Below, in pieces: positions 10,301 through 19,307 of a stretch of 64,000 nt of DNA. Made by a program: the position numbers and the translations under genes. Location: the NCBI GenBank assembly GCA_963707135.1, contig CAVPOY010000002.1:1-64000 (forward strand). Reading direction: 5' to 3'. The stretch's first letter is position 1; every line of letters starts with the position of its first letter. The notes below the pieces were generated by a model that saw nothing but the letters and a program-made list of their open reading frames with translations, did no database searches and was not told the origin of the DNA. This DNA is from JBGSTR01 sp963707135 (GTDB lineage: Bacteria > Pseudomonadota > Gammaproteobacteria > Chromatiales > Chromatiaceae).

Positions 10301-11386
10301 ATGACACGTCCGGCCCGCGCCCGAATCGACCTGGGTGCCGTTCGCCACAACCTCCGATACGCCAGGCGGCTGGCCCCTTCGGCCCGCGTCCTTGCGGTGA
10401 TCAAGGCCAATGGGTATGGCCATGGTGCGGTTGTGCTGGGCAAGGCCTTGGCCGGGGAGGCCGACGCCTTCGGCGTCGCCTGCATCGAGGAGGCCCTGGA
10501 ACTCAGGGAGTCGGGGGTGCGCGAGCCGATTCTGCTGATGGAAGGGGTGTTTCACCCGGACGAGATCGCCGTGGCCGACCGCGCGGGTCTGAGCCTGGTG
10601 GTCCACAATCGCGAGCAGATTGACTGGCTCACCGGCGCGCGGCCGGGCCGCGCCCTCGATTGCTGGCTGAAGATGGACTCGGGCATGCACCGGGTCGGGT
10701 TCGGGCCCGAAGGGCTGGGCGAGGCCTGGCGGCGCCTCTCCGGATCGCCGAACGTCGCCTCGGTTGTGCTGATGACCCATTTCGCCCGCGCCGACGAGAC
10801 CGATCGGCCCGAGACGGAACGGCAGCTCGAGCTCTTCGACCGGGCCACCGAAGGCATCTCGGCCGGGCGCAGCACGGCGAACTCGGCGGCGATTCTCGCC
10901 TGGTCCCCGTCGCATCGGGATTGGGTCAGACCGGGGATCATGCTCTACGGCGCCTCGCCGCTCGGGGACCGGCATCCGAGCGCCGCGGAGCTGCGGCCCG
11001 CGATGCGGCTGGAATCCGCTCTGATCTCAATCCGCGACCTGCCACCCGGTGAGGCCGTCGGCTACGGCGGGCGCTTCGTCTGCGAGCGACCCACCCGGGT
11101 CGGTGTGGTCGCCGTCGGGTACGCGGACGGCTACCCGCGCCATGCGCCGGACGGCACGCCGGTCGCTGTGAACGGCCGGCGCACCCGGCTCATCGGGCGG
11201 GTGTCGATGGATATGCTGACGGTCGATCTGACGGGGATCGACGACGCGCGTCTTGGTGACCCGGTCCAGCTCTGGGGCGACCGGGTCACCGCGAACGAGG
11301 TGGCGGAAGCGAGCGGCACCATCTCCTATCAGCTGTTCACCGGCGTTACCCGGCGCGTTCCCCGGGTCTACGAGGGAGAGGGCTGA
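10301..11386 (+). CDS. alr: Alanine racemase
   Basis: PLP enzyme interconverting L- and D-alanine for peptidoglycan; 361 aa, full length. The PLP lysine (about residue 36) is in AVIKANGYGHGAVVLG. The second catalytic base Tyr is in the VGYADGYPRHAPDG region, followed by RLIGRVSMDMLTVDLTG and the C-terminal AEASGTISYQLFTGVTRRVP. ATG is the only well-placed start, matching the conserved start (ARIDLGAVRHNL). Its 3' end overlaps the convergent DUF2919 gene by 19 bases. Confidence 0.96.
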   Translation: MTRPARARIDLGAVRHNLRYARRLAPSARVLAVIKANGYGHGAVVLGKALAGEADAFGVACIEEALELRESGVREPILLMEGVFHPDEIAVADRAGLSLVVHNREQIDWLTGARPGRALDCWLKMDSGMHRVGFGPEGLGEAWRRLSGSPNVASVVLMTHFARADETDRPETERQLELFDRATEGISAGRSTANSAAILAWSPSHRDWVRPGIMLYGASPLGDRHPSAAELRPAMRLESALISIRDLPPGEAVGYGGRFVCERPTRVGVVAVGYADGYPRHAPDGTPVAVNGRRTRLIGRVSMDMLTVDLTGIDDARLGDPVQLWGDRVTANEVAEASGTISYQLFTGVTRRVPRVYEGEG

Positions 11387-11871
11387 TTGGCGGAACCTGG
11401 CTCCGGAAAGTCGCGGAACAGGTCGCGCACCAGCGGCGATCGCCAGAGGTAGACGAGGACCGCGAGGTCGAGCAGCAGCGACGCGATCAGCGCCTCGTCG
11501 ACGCTGACCCAGACCGACTGTCCGGAAGCTGTGACCCGTGCGATCACTAAAACGAGATATAGCAGCGCGGAAAGGCTCAGCAGCCACCGACCGTGCCGCC
11601 ATATGCGCCGGAGTGCCGGTGCTGCCTCGGGGCGCCTTCGGGCGGCGGCGATAAGGACGGGAAGGGCAATCAGGTCGGCGATCAGGTAGGCCGGGTGCAC
11701 CAAGCCGCGCAGGATCTCGATCTCCTCGCCGGTGGTCGGCAGGAAGGTGATGCCGAGCAGCACCAGATGCCGCACCAGGTACAGCATGGCGAACCAAAGC
11801 AACGGGGGGACCCGCAGCGCCAGGTGCTCGTCATAACGATGGGCCGGGTAGTCTGTCTTCATCTGTGACAC
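11368..11871 (-). CDS. DUF2919 family inner-membrane protein
   Basis: Membrane protein of 167 aa with four hydrophobic segments (LLWFAMLYLVRHLVLLGITFL, AYLIADLIALPVLIAAA, WLLSLSALLYLVLVIARV and ALIASLLLDLAVLVYLW). The N-terminus MKTDYPAHRYDEHLALRVP and overall layout fit DUF2919 (YfeZ-like) proteins of unknown function. The in-frame ATG nine bases downstream of the first (Met4) is an equally good start. It overlaps alr tail to tail. Confidence 0.7.
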   Translation of the reverse strand: MSQMKTDYPAHRYDEHLALRVPPLLWFAMLYLVRHLVLLGITFLPTTGEEIEILRGLVHPAYLIADLIALPVLIAAARRRPEAAPALRRIWRHGRWLLSLSALLYLVLVIARVTASGQSVWVSVDEALIASLLLDLAVLVYLWRSPLVRDLFRDFPEPGSANQPSPS

Positions 11872-12039
11872 CGCCTTCGGGGTCCCGGACCGCCGGGCTT
11901 CGCTCGTTTCCCGGTCACGCGCGTTGCCTCGACAAACCCTGCGCCAGGCCGGTATTCTGCGGCTGGCACGCCGAGCCCACGGGCGGTGTGCCGATGTCCG
12001 ATCGGGCGGAAATAGATCAACAACCTATCGGGGCATGCC

Positions 12040-12618
12040 ATGAGCGTCATTCGCAATCTATTCGCCCTGATCGGGCTGGTCGCCGTCCTGGCATTGGCGG
12101 GTGCGTACTTCTGGGTGGGCTCGAAGCTCTCGGAATTCGACCCGGAGGCCCCCGCTGTCTACCAGGCCTTCGCGTCGCGGCTGCTCGAGTCCGGTGACCC
12201 GGGCGTTGCCATGATGTGGTCGGTCCAGGTCCAGGACGGGCTCAGCCCCGAGGACGTAGTCGAATCCATGAAGAGCCTGGCGGCCGCTCGCAGCTTCCTG
12301 TTCGTAGGCGATGCCCCTTTCTACAAGCAGATCGAGGCCATTACCGGAGAAGAATACCGCTACGTCAATTTTCTCTCCTTCTGCGACGCACGTGTCGGCA
12401 AGCAGATGCTCGAGTACCGGGACCAGTACAGTGGTTTCATGCCCTGCCGGATCGCCCTGGTGGAAGACAAGAACGGCCGGCTCTGGCTCCACAGCATGGA
12501 CCTGGACCTGATGATCCACGGCGGCAAGGAGCTTCCGGCCGAGCTCAAGGCCTCCGCGCTTCGGGTGCGCACGATCATCAAGGAGATCATGGACGGGGCC
12601 GCCGCGGGCGAGTTCTGA
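12040..12618 (+). CDS. DUF302 domain protein, membrane-anchored
   Basis: A 192-aa protein with an N-terminal membrane anchor (IRNLFALIGLVAVLALAGAYFW) and a DUF302-type domain: GLSPEDVVESMKSLAAAR, then CDARVGKQMLEYRDQYSGFM, CRIALVEDKNGRLWL and LDLMIHGGKELPAELKA. DUF302 proteins in sulfur oxidisers are often encoded near sulfur or redox genes, but the function is not established. It is convergent with nnrS (stops about 40 bases apart). Confidence 0.75.
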   Translation: MSVIRNLFALIGLVAVLALAGAYFWVGSKLSEFDPEAPAVYQAFASRLLESGDPGVAMMWSVQVQDGLSPEDVVESMKSLAAARSFLFVGDAPFYKQIEAITGEEYRYVNFLSFCDARVGKQMLEYRDQYSGFMPCRIALVEDKNGRLWLHSMDLDLMIHGGKELPAELKASALRVRTIIKEIMDGAAAGEF

Positions 12619-12656
12619 TGCCGTTTCGCCCCGGCGCATTGCGGCGCACGAGGGCG

Positions 12657-13850
12657 CTAGCCGGGGCGGCCGTCGACCCGCGGCCTGACGAGCATCGGGC
12701 CGTAGACCCAAACAAAGAGCCCGAAGGCGAGCACCCAGCAGATGCCGGCCGCGACCAGCCATTCGCGATAGGCGCCCGGAAATACCAGCGGCATCGGCGC
12801 CCGCAGCACCGCCGCGAGATTGACCAGCACGAAGGCCATCATCGTCAGCCGTGAGGCCTCCATCAGCCGGCCGGTGTGACCGAGCGTAACCCGCGCCATC
12901 ATCCCCAGCGTGAAGACGCCCAATGCGCCCGTGGTCAGGGCGTGTAGCGCGGCCGGAGGCGGTAACAGCCCGAATCCGGCGAGGCCGTCAAGCAGCAGGC
13001 CCGCCACCAGCCAGGTGTAACCGGCGTACAAGACGGCCAACATCGGCACCTTCAGGACGCCGCGATAGTACCAGCCCGAGAGCCGCACAAGCTGGATCAA
13101 ACCCAGCGCGATGGCCAGGGAGGCCGCCGCCCAGCCACCGGGCCGCCAGAGGTCGGCGGCCAGAAGCGCCGGCGCGAGCACGAACGTCGACTGTTCCACC
13201 CAGGGCCGGGTAACCGATTTGGCGCCGCCGAGCCCGCGCTCGGTGAAGAAGGGCATTACCCGGCCGCCGACGATGAGCAGCGTGATCAGGGCGAGATCGA
13301 GCATCATCCGGTCCCCGCGCACGGCCGCCCCCGGGGCGAGACCGGCGGCGTCCATGTGCACCAACAGCGATGCCACCGTCATGCCCGCGAGCAGGGCGAT
13401 GAATACCCGGTTCGCCTTGTTGGGGCCGAGCCACAGAGGCCGCCAGAGGCCGATCAGCACCAGCGGAAAGAAGGCGATATCGGGGAGCGCGATCAGGGCC
13501 GGGGGCAACGGGAGCCAGGGTGCGACGCGCGCGGCGAGCCAGATCAGCGCCAGCATGGCGAGCGGGGTCCCGGAAGGTGTGTCCATACCGGTCCAGTTAC
13601 GGACCGCCGTCAGCAGAAAGCCGGCCACGACGGCGCCGACATAGCCGAACAGCATCTCATGGGCGTGCCAGGTGGTGCCGGCGAAGTAGGATTGCGGTGT
13701 CAGGTATCCCCAGAGCACGGCCAGCCAGACGGCCAGCGACAGGGCGGCCAGGATCCCCGCGCCAAGGAAGAACGGGCGGAAGCCGAGCGCGAGCAGGCTG
13801 ACGCCGAGCGGCGGGGTAGGTGAGTCGGCGGGTAGGCGGATTTCAGGCAT
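12657..13850 (-). CDS. nnrS: NnrS family membrane protein
   Basis: A 397-aa polytopic membrane protein of the NnrS family, which is linked to nitric-oxide stress during denitrification. Signature stretches are ALGFRPFFLGAGILAAL near the N-terminus, TTWHAHEMLFGYVGAVVAGF, FLLTAVRNWTGMDTPSG, GGRVMPFFTERGLGGA and LHALTTGALGVFTLGMMARV, with the conserved His residues of the family present. It is divergent from nosZ. A perfect TTGAC-N4-GTCAA palindrome lies about 56-69 bases upstream of its start, which suggests control by an FNR/DNR-type regulator together with the nos genes. Confidence 0.92.
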   Translation of the reverse strand: MPEIRLPADSPTPPLGVSLLALGFRPFFLGAGILAALSLAVWLAVLWGYLTPQSYFAGTTWHAHEMLFGYVGAVVAGFLLTAVRNWTGMDTPSGTPLAMLALIWLAARVAPWLPLPPALIALPDIAFFPLVLIGLWRPLWLGPNKANRVFIALLAGMTVASLLVHMDAAGLAPGAAVRGDRMMLDLALITLLIVGGRVMPFFTERGLGGAKSVTRPWVEQSTFVLAPALLAADLWRPGGWAAASLAIALGLIQLVRLSGWYYRGVLKVPMLAVLYAGYTWLVAGLLLDGLAGFGLLPPPAALHALTTGALGVFTLGMMARVTLGHTGRLMEASRLTMMAFVLVNLAAVLRAPMPLVFPGAYREWLVAAGICWVLAFGLFVWVYGPMLVRPRVDGRPG

Positions 13851-13905
13851 CGGGGCGGCAGCGGCAGGGTTTGGTGCACCCTACCGGTGCGCAGGCGTCG
13901 GCTCC

Positions 13906-13919
13906 TTGACGACGGTCAA
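13906..13919. promoter_or_regulatory. CRP/FNR-type palindrome between nnrS and nosZ
   Basis: TTGAC GACG GTCAA is a perfect 5-bp dyad with 4-bp spacing, the geometry of FNR (TTGAT-N4-ATCAA) and of DNR/NnrR-type sites. It lies 56 bases upstream of the nnrS start on the minus strand and 254 upstream of nosZ, so nnrS is the likelier direct target. Regulator identity is inferred. Confidence 0.6.
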
Positions 13920-14070
13920 TCGGTCCGTGCGGTGGCGGGCGAGCGAGGAGGCGAGCATGGAGCGCCAGGGCGCAACTGGCCCTCTCCTCGGCCCCCGGCG
14001 CGAGTACCAGGGGCGCGAGTTTTCACCGCCGCGGCCTGGAGTGAGGCATATCGCCCAAATCGTGCGTCAT

Positions 14071-14084
14071 TTAACCCAGGTCAA
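14071..14084. promoter_or_regulatory. Imperfect CRP/FNR-type site upstream of nosZ
   Basis: TTAAC CCAG GTCAA has the same geometry as the site at 13906 with one dyad mismatch, and lies 89 bases before the nosZ ATG. Its position fits activation of nosZ transcription. It is weaker by itself than the other sites and is supported mainly by co-occurrence. Confidence 0.45.
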
Positions 14085-14172
14085 GTCTGTCCTTCCCACC
14101 GGCTGCTAGCATCGCGCCGCCCCTGTTCGGGGATGCAATTGCTTTGGCACTGAATATTTGGAGGGTGGACGT

Positions 14173-16486
14173 ATGCATCATCTGACACGGCATGTCGTGT
14201 CCCTGGCGGTCGGATCGGCACTCGCGATCGGCGGCGCGACGGCGGCCTGGTCGGCCGATACGCTGCAGCACGTAATGACGGCCAGGGGGTTGACCGAGAA
14301 GGACATCCTGGCCGCCGCCAAGACCTATACGCCCACCGGCGGTCGCGACGAGTACCTGGCCTTCAGCTCCGGCGGTCAGTCCGGTCAGGTGATCGTCTAC
14401 GGCATCCCGTCGATGCGCATCCTGAAATACATCGGCGTGTTCACGCCCGAGCCCTGGCAGGGCTACGGCTTCGACGACGAGTCCAAGGCGGTGCTTGCCC
14501 AGGGCAGGATCCGCGGCAAGGACATCACCTACGGCGATACCCACCACCCGGCCATCTCCGAGACCGACGGCGACTACGACGGCAAGTACCTGTTCATCAA
14601 CGACAAGGCCAACCCGCGCGTGGCGGTGATCGATCTGCACGATTTCGAGACCAAGCAGATCGTGGTCAACCCCTTCTTCAAGTCCGAGCACGGCGGCGCC
14701 TTCGTTACGCCGAACACCGAGTACGTGATGGAGGCGACCCAGTATGCCCACCCGCTGTTGGACGACGGCTACGTGCCGCTCGAGGAATTCAACGACAAGT
14801 ATCGCGGCGGCCTGACCTACTGGAAGTTCAACAGGGAGAAGGGCCGCATCGAGCCCGAGAACTCCTTCGTTTTCGAGCTGGGGCCGTACAGCCAGGACCT
14901 GTCGGACGCCGGAAAGAAGGACAGCTACGGCTGGGGCTTCACGAACTCCTTCTGCTCCGAGCGCTACGTCGGCGGCATCGAGCGCGGGCGCCCGCCGTTC
15001 GAGGCCGGCTGCTCGTCGAAGGACACTGATTTCCTGCACGTGACCAACTGGAAGAAGGCCGAGGAGCTGGTCAAGGCCGGCAAGGTCAGGCAGGAGCGCG
15101 GGATGTACTTCATCCCGATGGAGCAGGCGGTCGCCGAGGGTCTGCTCTATCCTGATCCCCGAGCCCAAGAGCCCCCACGGCGTGGACGTGACCCCGGACG
15201 GCAAGTACCTGGTGGTCTCCGGCAAGCTGGACAGCCATGTCTCGGTCTACAGCTTCGAGAAGATCATGAAGGCCATCGAGGAGGGCAAGTTCGAGGGTAA
15301 GGACGACTACGGGGTGCCCATCATCGCCATGCAGGACGTGCTGCACACCCAGATCAATCTGGGTCTGGGTCCGCTGCACACCCAGTTCGACTCCAAGCCC
15401 TGCATCGCCTACACGTCCCTGTACGTGGACTCCCAGGTCGCCAAGTACGACTACTGCGAGGGAAAGATCCTGGACAAGCTGTCGATCCATTACAACATCG
15501 GTCACCTGATGACCATGGAAGGCGACTCGGTGAGCCCCGACGGCAAGTACCTGGTCGCGATGAACAAGCTGGCTATCGACCGCTTCAACCCGGTCGGTCC
15601 TCTGCACCCGCAGAACCATCAGCTGATCGATATCAGCGGCGAAAAGATGCAGCTCCTCTACGACATGCCGCTGCCGTTGGGCGAGCCCCACTATGTGGTG
15701 GCCATCAAGGCCGACAAGCTGCAGCCGGCGGTGCGCTACAAGTCCGGTTGGGACAGCCGGACCGATTCGGTCTCGCCTTACAAGACCCGCGCCGGCCGCG
15801 AGAAGACCGAGCGGACCTGCGATGCCGACGGCAAGTGCACGACCGAGGTCATGGGCACCGTCATCCGCTCCCACATCACGCCCGAGATCATAGAGGCCGA
15901 GGAGGGCGATACGGTCAAGATCCACCTGACCAACCTGGAGCGGGCCGAGGACGAGGTCCACGGTTTCGCCATGTACTCCCAGAATGTCCAGCTCTCCATC
16001 GAGCCCGGCAAGACGGCCAGTGCCACCTTCGTCGCCGATCAGCCCGGCGTTTTCCCATACTACTGCACCGAGTTCTGCTCGGCGCTGCACCTGGAGATGC
16101 AAGGCTATCTGCTGGTCAAGCCAAAGGGCTACCAGGCGACCGAGGTCAAGATGGTCGAAGGCACCCTCTACACCCAGGCCGACTACGACACCCAGGTCAA
16201 GACCAATGTCGACACCCAGGGCGTCATCGATCAGGTCGTGGCCTATATCACCAGCCACAACTTCAAGGACTACCCGACCGTCGTGGCGCTGGTCGAGGAC
16301 GCCACAGACCAACTCGGCTTCGCCCAGGAGGCGAAGGCCAAGTCGGAGGAGGCCGCCGGCAAGCAAGACTGGCAGAACGCCATGCTCTGGGCCAACCAGT
16401 GGTGGCAGTACCAGGTGAAGGCGGCCGATCTGGGTCTACGGGCCAAGACCTATCTGGAGGAGTCCGGCGCGACGAAGGTCCAGTAA
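14173..16486 (+). CDS. nosZ: Nitrous oxide reductase, clade II type (one frameshift)
   Basis: Periplasmic multicopper enzyme reducing N2O to N2; about 770 aa across the shift. The N-terminus (HHLTRHVVSLAVGSALAIGG) is a Sec-type signal with no twin-arginine, a hallmark of clade II NosZ. The beta-propeller CuZ domain shows DTHHPAISETDGDYDGKYL and INDKANPRVAVIDL, plus SEHGGAFVTPNTEYV. The C-terminal cupredoxin has the CuA ligands: His in EDEVHGFAMYS and CTEFCSALHLEM. The frame changes near 15150, where removing one C in CTATCCTG restores LIPEPKSPHGVDV. The ATG at 14173 follows GGAGGGTGGACGT. No C-terminal cytochrome domain as in Wolinella; separate cytochromes follow instead. Confidence 0.95.
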
Positions 16487-16505
16487 ACCTTGACGTGATG
16501 TGTAG

Positions 16506-16528
16506 CAAGGGGGCCGCTGGCCCCCTTG
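16506..16528 (+). terminator. Hairpin terminator after nosZ
   Basis: CAAGGGGGCC, loop GCT, GGCCCCCTTG is a perfect 10-bp GC-rich stem starting 20 bases after the nosZ stop. No T-tract follows, so it may be a partial terminator or an mRNA 3'-end stabiliser that sets nosZ expression apart from downstream genes. Confidence 0.65.
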
Positions 16529-16681
16529 TCGCTTGCCGATAGACAAATCCGCGGAAGACGCTTTTTCGTCTACCTTGCCCCTCTCGGGAGGCGGTTGGGG
16601 AGAGGAGACGGCTTTCGCGGAGCCTTATTGTCGTATACCCGGGTTGCGCAGTAGGCATAATGCGTCGGGCAGCTGTCTATC

Positions 16682-16695
16682 TTGCCCTTGGTCAA
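16682..16695. promoter_or_regulatory. CRP/FNR-type site upstream of nosC1
   Basis: TTGCC CTTG GTCAA differs by one base from the TTGAC-N4-GTCAA palindrome at 13906. It lies 137 bases before the start of the monohaem cytochrome gene, in the 345-base gap after the nosZ terminator. It suggests that nosC1 has its own regulated promoter. Confidence 0.5.
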
Positions 16696-16831
16696 GACAT
16701 GGCCTGGAGACCCGGGGTATCAAAGCGCGGGCATCCGGCCGGATGTCGCCAGTTTTCAACTAGAGTGCGGGCTGGGTACAGAGTGCCCTCGACCCGGAGA
16801 ACTGACAGTCACGTTAGTGAGAGGTGATGAG

Positions 16832-17155
16832 ATGAAACTGCTGAATAGGTCTGCCGCGGCTATCCTGATCGCCGCCACCGCCGGTCTCGCGGCCCCGGCT
16901 TTCGCACTCGACGGCGCCGAGCTCTACGTCAAGAAGACCTGCGTCGCCTGCCACGGCAAGGACGCGAAGACGCCGATCCTCCCCACCTACCCGAGGCTCG
17001 CGGGCCAGAACGCGGACTATGCCTTCAACCAGATGAAGGACATCGCCAGTGGCGCCCGGGCGAACGGCCAGACAGCGGCCATGAAGGGCATCATGCACCT
17101 GGTCTCGGAGGAGGAGCTGCGGGCCATCGCCGACTGGCTGACGACCCTTCAATAA
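16832..17155 (+). CDS. Monohaem c-type cytochrome, NosC1-like
   Basis: A 107-aa periplasmic class I cytochrome c. Sec signal peptide (SAAAILIAATAGLAAPAFA) followed by LYVKKTCVACHGKDAK with one CXXCH haem site. The axial Met is probably in AAMKGIMHLVSEEEL. The start at 16832 follows GAGAGGTGATGAG. By its place between nosZ and nosB it is the likely small electron carrier to NosZ, equivalent to NosC1 of Wolinella-type clusters. The role is inferred from context. Confidence 0.85.
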   Translation: MKLLNRSAAAILIAATAGLAAPAFALDGAELYVKKTCVACHGKDAKTPILPTYPRLAGQNADYAFNQMKDIASGARANGQTAAMKGIMHLVSEEELRAIADWLTTLQ

Positions 17156-17179
17156 CAAAGGGTATCAGTAGCTTGTGTG

Positions 17180-17193
17180 TTGACAAGGATCAA
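17180..17193. promoter_or_regulatory. CRP/FNR-type site upstream of the dihaem cytochrome
   Basis: TTGAC AAGG ATCAA matches both half-sites of the FNR/DNR consensus with a single dyad mismatch. It lies 117 bases before the dihaem cytochrome start, immediately after nosC1. It is the fourth such site in 3.3 kb. Confidence 0.55.
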
Positions 17194-17309
17194 GGAGCGG
17201 AGGCGCTGTTCTGTTAGCCTGCTCCAGGTGCGTGGCGTCGTCGGTCTGGACGCGTCCGTTTTCTTGTGCGGCCGTGAGGCCGCGCGCCCAGCGATACTGG
17301 AGGATTTCG

Positions 17310-18023
17310 ATGAACAGGTTAGCAATCATCGCCGCCGGCGCCTTTGCCGCCGTGTTGGCTGGCACCGTCTACGCCGAAGCCTGGAACCCGGGCGGCGGTG
17401 AGCAGGAGGAGGCCCTGGCCCTCACGCCGGACCTCGAGAACGGTATGGAGGTCTACGAGGTCTGCTCGGCCTGCCACCTGCCCGAGGGTTGGGGCCTGCC
17501 GGACGGCACCTTCCCGCAGCTTGCCGGACAGCATCGGGGCGTGCTGATCAAGCAGCTCTCGGACATCCGGGCGCTGAACCGCGACAACCCGACCATGTAC
17601 CCGTTTGCGCTGCCCGAGTCCATCGGGGATGCTCAGGCCCTGGCCGACGTGGTGGCCTATATCGAAAAGCTGCCCATGAACCCCGAGTGGGGAAAGGGAC
17701 CCTGGGGACCGGGCACGCCGGAGTACGCCCAGGGCGAGACGCTCTACAAGGACAACTGCGTGAGGTGCCACGGCGAGACCGGACTGGGCGATGTGGAAAA
17801 GTTCTACCCGCGGATCAACGGCCAGCACTACAACTACATGGTGCGCCAGTTCGAGTGGGTCCGCGACGGCAAGCGCCGCAACGCCAACCCGGAGATGGTC
17901 GAGCAGATCAAGAACTTCACCGACAAGGATGCACAGATGGTAGTCAATTACGTATCCCAGCAGCCGGTACCGGAAGACCAGGTCGCGAAGTCCGCCGATT
18001 GGCAGAACCCGGACTTCAAGTAA
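17310..18023 (+). CDS. Dihaem c-type cytochrome, NosC2-like
   Basis: A 237-aa periplasmic cytochrome with signal peptide NRLAIIAAGAFAAVLAGTVYA and two haem sites, VCSACHLPEGWGLPDG and NCVRCHGETGLGD, one per cytochrome c domain (about residues 45-120 and 135-230). LAGQHRGVLIKQLSDIR and INGQHYNYMVRQFEWVRDG are parallel, so the protein is an internal duplication of a cytochrome c4/c553-like domain. The ATG at 17310 follows TGGAGG. It probably passes electrons from NosG/NosH to NosZ or NosC1. In Wolinella NosC1 and NosC2 are both monohaem, so the dihaem form is a variation. Confidence 0.88.
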   Translation: MNRLAIIAAGAFAAVLAGTVYAEAWNPGGGEQEEALALTPDLENGMEVYEVCSACHLPEGWGLPDGTFPQLAGQHRGVLIKQLSDIRALNRDNPTMYPFALPESIGDAQALADVVAYIEKLPMNPEWGKGPWGPGTPEYAQGETLYKDNCVRCHGETGLGDVEKFYPRINGQHYNYMVRQFEWVRDGKRRNANPEMVEQIKNFTDKDAQMVVNYVSQQPVPEDQVAKSADWQNPDFK

Positions 18024-18110
18024 CCCGCCCGAGCTAGCGCGCGACGGCGACCCGCCGGTCCGGCGGAGCGCCACCCGCCCCCCATCTTTCCTGAACGCAG
18101 TAACGCCGTC

Positions 18111-19307
18111 ATGAGCACCCCAACCCCCGAGTCGCTTGCCGACAAGCGCACACCGGTGATCTTCGTCCTGACCCTGGTGGGCGTGGCGCTGCTGGTGGCC
18201 ATCTACTACGCGCCGATCTGGTGGGTCTCGCTGACGGCGCCGAACTACCCGCCGGAGGCCTTTCCGGACGGCGTGCGCATCCACTTTCATATGAACGGGG
18301 TGTTCAACGGCTGTAAGAAGGTCGAGAAGACCGAGATCACCGAGGAGGAGGCGCTGGACTGCGTCCATGAGATGGACACCATCAACCACTATGTCGGCAT
18401 GTATCCCATTGCCGCCGGCGGCGTGGTCGAGAAGGCGTTCTCGCCCTTCCTGGTCAGCCTGCTCGGCTTGATGCTGGTCGGATTCGTCATTCCCTGGGTG
18501 CGGGTTCGGCTCGCCGTCATGGCGGTCGGCATGGCCGGGATACTGGTCTGGATGGGTCTGACCTACTACGGGGATGGCGGCCTGCGGTTTCATAACCGAG
18601 GTTATGTCACGGCCTTGGTAACGGCCCTGGATCAGGACGCCGCGATCGAGAAGGAAAATCGCGAGATGTCGGCCGGGGAGGCGCTGATCGCCCGCCTCAA
18701 GGCCGAGATGGCCGCCGCCGAGCAGCGGCAAGCCCCGGATAATGCCGCCAGCGCCGACGGCGGGCCGGGCAAGGGACAGATGATCGACAGCCTGCGCGCG
18801 ACCTTCGAGAAATCCCAGGAACGCCGACCGGCCGGCGAGCGCGAGACCTGGTCTGGCACGGGTGCCCAGGTACTCAAGTGGCACTACGAGACCAGTCTCG
18901 GGCGCTACTTCAACAACCCGGCCGAGATCCTGCCCATGGGGCGCGCCATGTCCGCCGCCGGACATGTTGTTTTCTGGGGGCTCGTGGCCGCCATGCTGCT
19001 GTTGCTCTGGGGTGCGCGCAAGAACAGCGGCCCGCTCTATTGGCTGATGGTTCTGGTCCCCATCGGCCTGCCCCTGTTCTTCCTCGTCGATTACGCCGCC
19101 TGGCTCTGGTGGTACGGACACAGCCTGAACGACATGGGCGCCTTCACGGTCAAGCCCTTCATGCCGACGGTCTTCGGCGACGGCAAGGTCGCGCAGTTCG
19201 CCACCCACTCCTACCCGTCTATCGGCTTCGGGCTGATGCTGCTGCTCTCGGCGGTGCTCGCGGTGGTCGCGCTGCTGCGGCGCAAGCAGATACGTGGGGC
19301 GAGTTGA
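18111..19307 (+). CDS. nosB: NosB-like multispanning membrane protein of clade II nos clusters
   Basis: A 398-aa membrane protein with about five or six hydrophobic segments: IFVLTLVGVALLVAIYYAP, FLVSLLGLMLVGFVIPWV, LAVMAVGMAGILVWMGL, VVFWGLVAAMLLLLWGA, WLMVLVPIGLPLFFLVD and GLMLLLSAVLAVVALL. A periplasmic region before the second segment contains HFHMNGVFNGCKKV and MDTINHYVGMYPIAAG. A charged Ala/Glu-rich loop lies in the middle. NosB is a hallmark of clade II nos operons and is absent from clade I; its role is not fully defined. The call rests mainly on topology and position between nosZ/cytochromes and nosD. Its stop overlaps the next start. Confidence 0.75.
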   Translation: MSTPTPESLADKRTPVIFVLTLVGVALLVAIYYAPIWWVSLTAPNYPPEAFPDGVRIHFHMNGVFNGCKKVEKTEITEEEALDCVHEMDTINHYVGMYPIAAGGVVEKAFSPFLVSLLGLMLVGFVIPWVRVRLAVMAVGMAGILVWMGLTYYGDGGLRFHNRGYVTALVTALDQDAAIEKENREMSAGEALIARLKAEMAAAEQRQAPDNAASADGGPGKGQMIDSLRATFEKSQERRPAGERETWSGTGAQVLKWHYETSLGRYFNNPAEILPMGRAMSAAGHVVFWGLVAAMLLLLWGARKNSGPLYWLMVLVPIGLPLFFLVDYAAWLWWYGHSLNDMGAFTVKPFMPTVFGDGKVAQFATHSYPSIGFGLMLLLSAVLAVVALLRRKQIRGAS

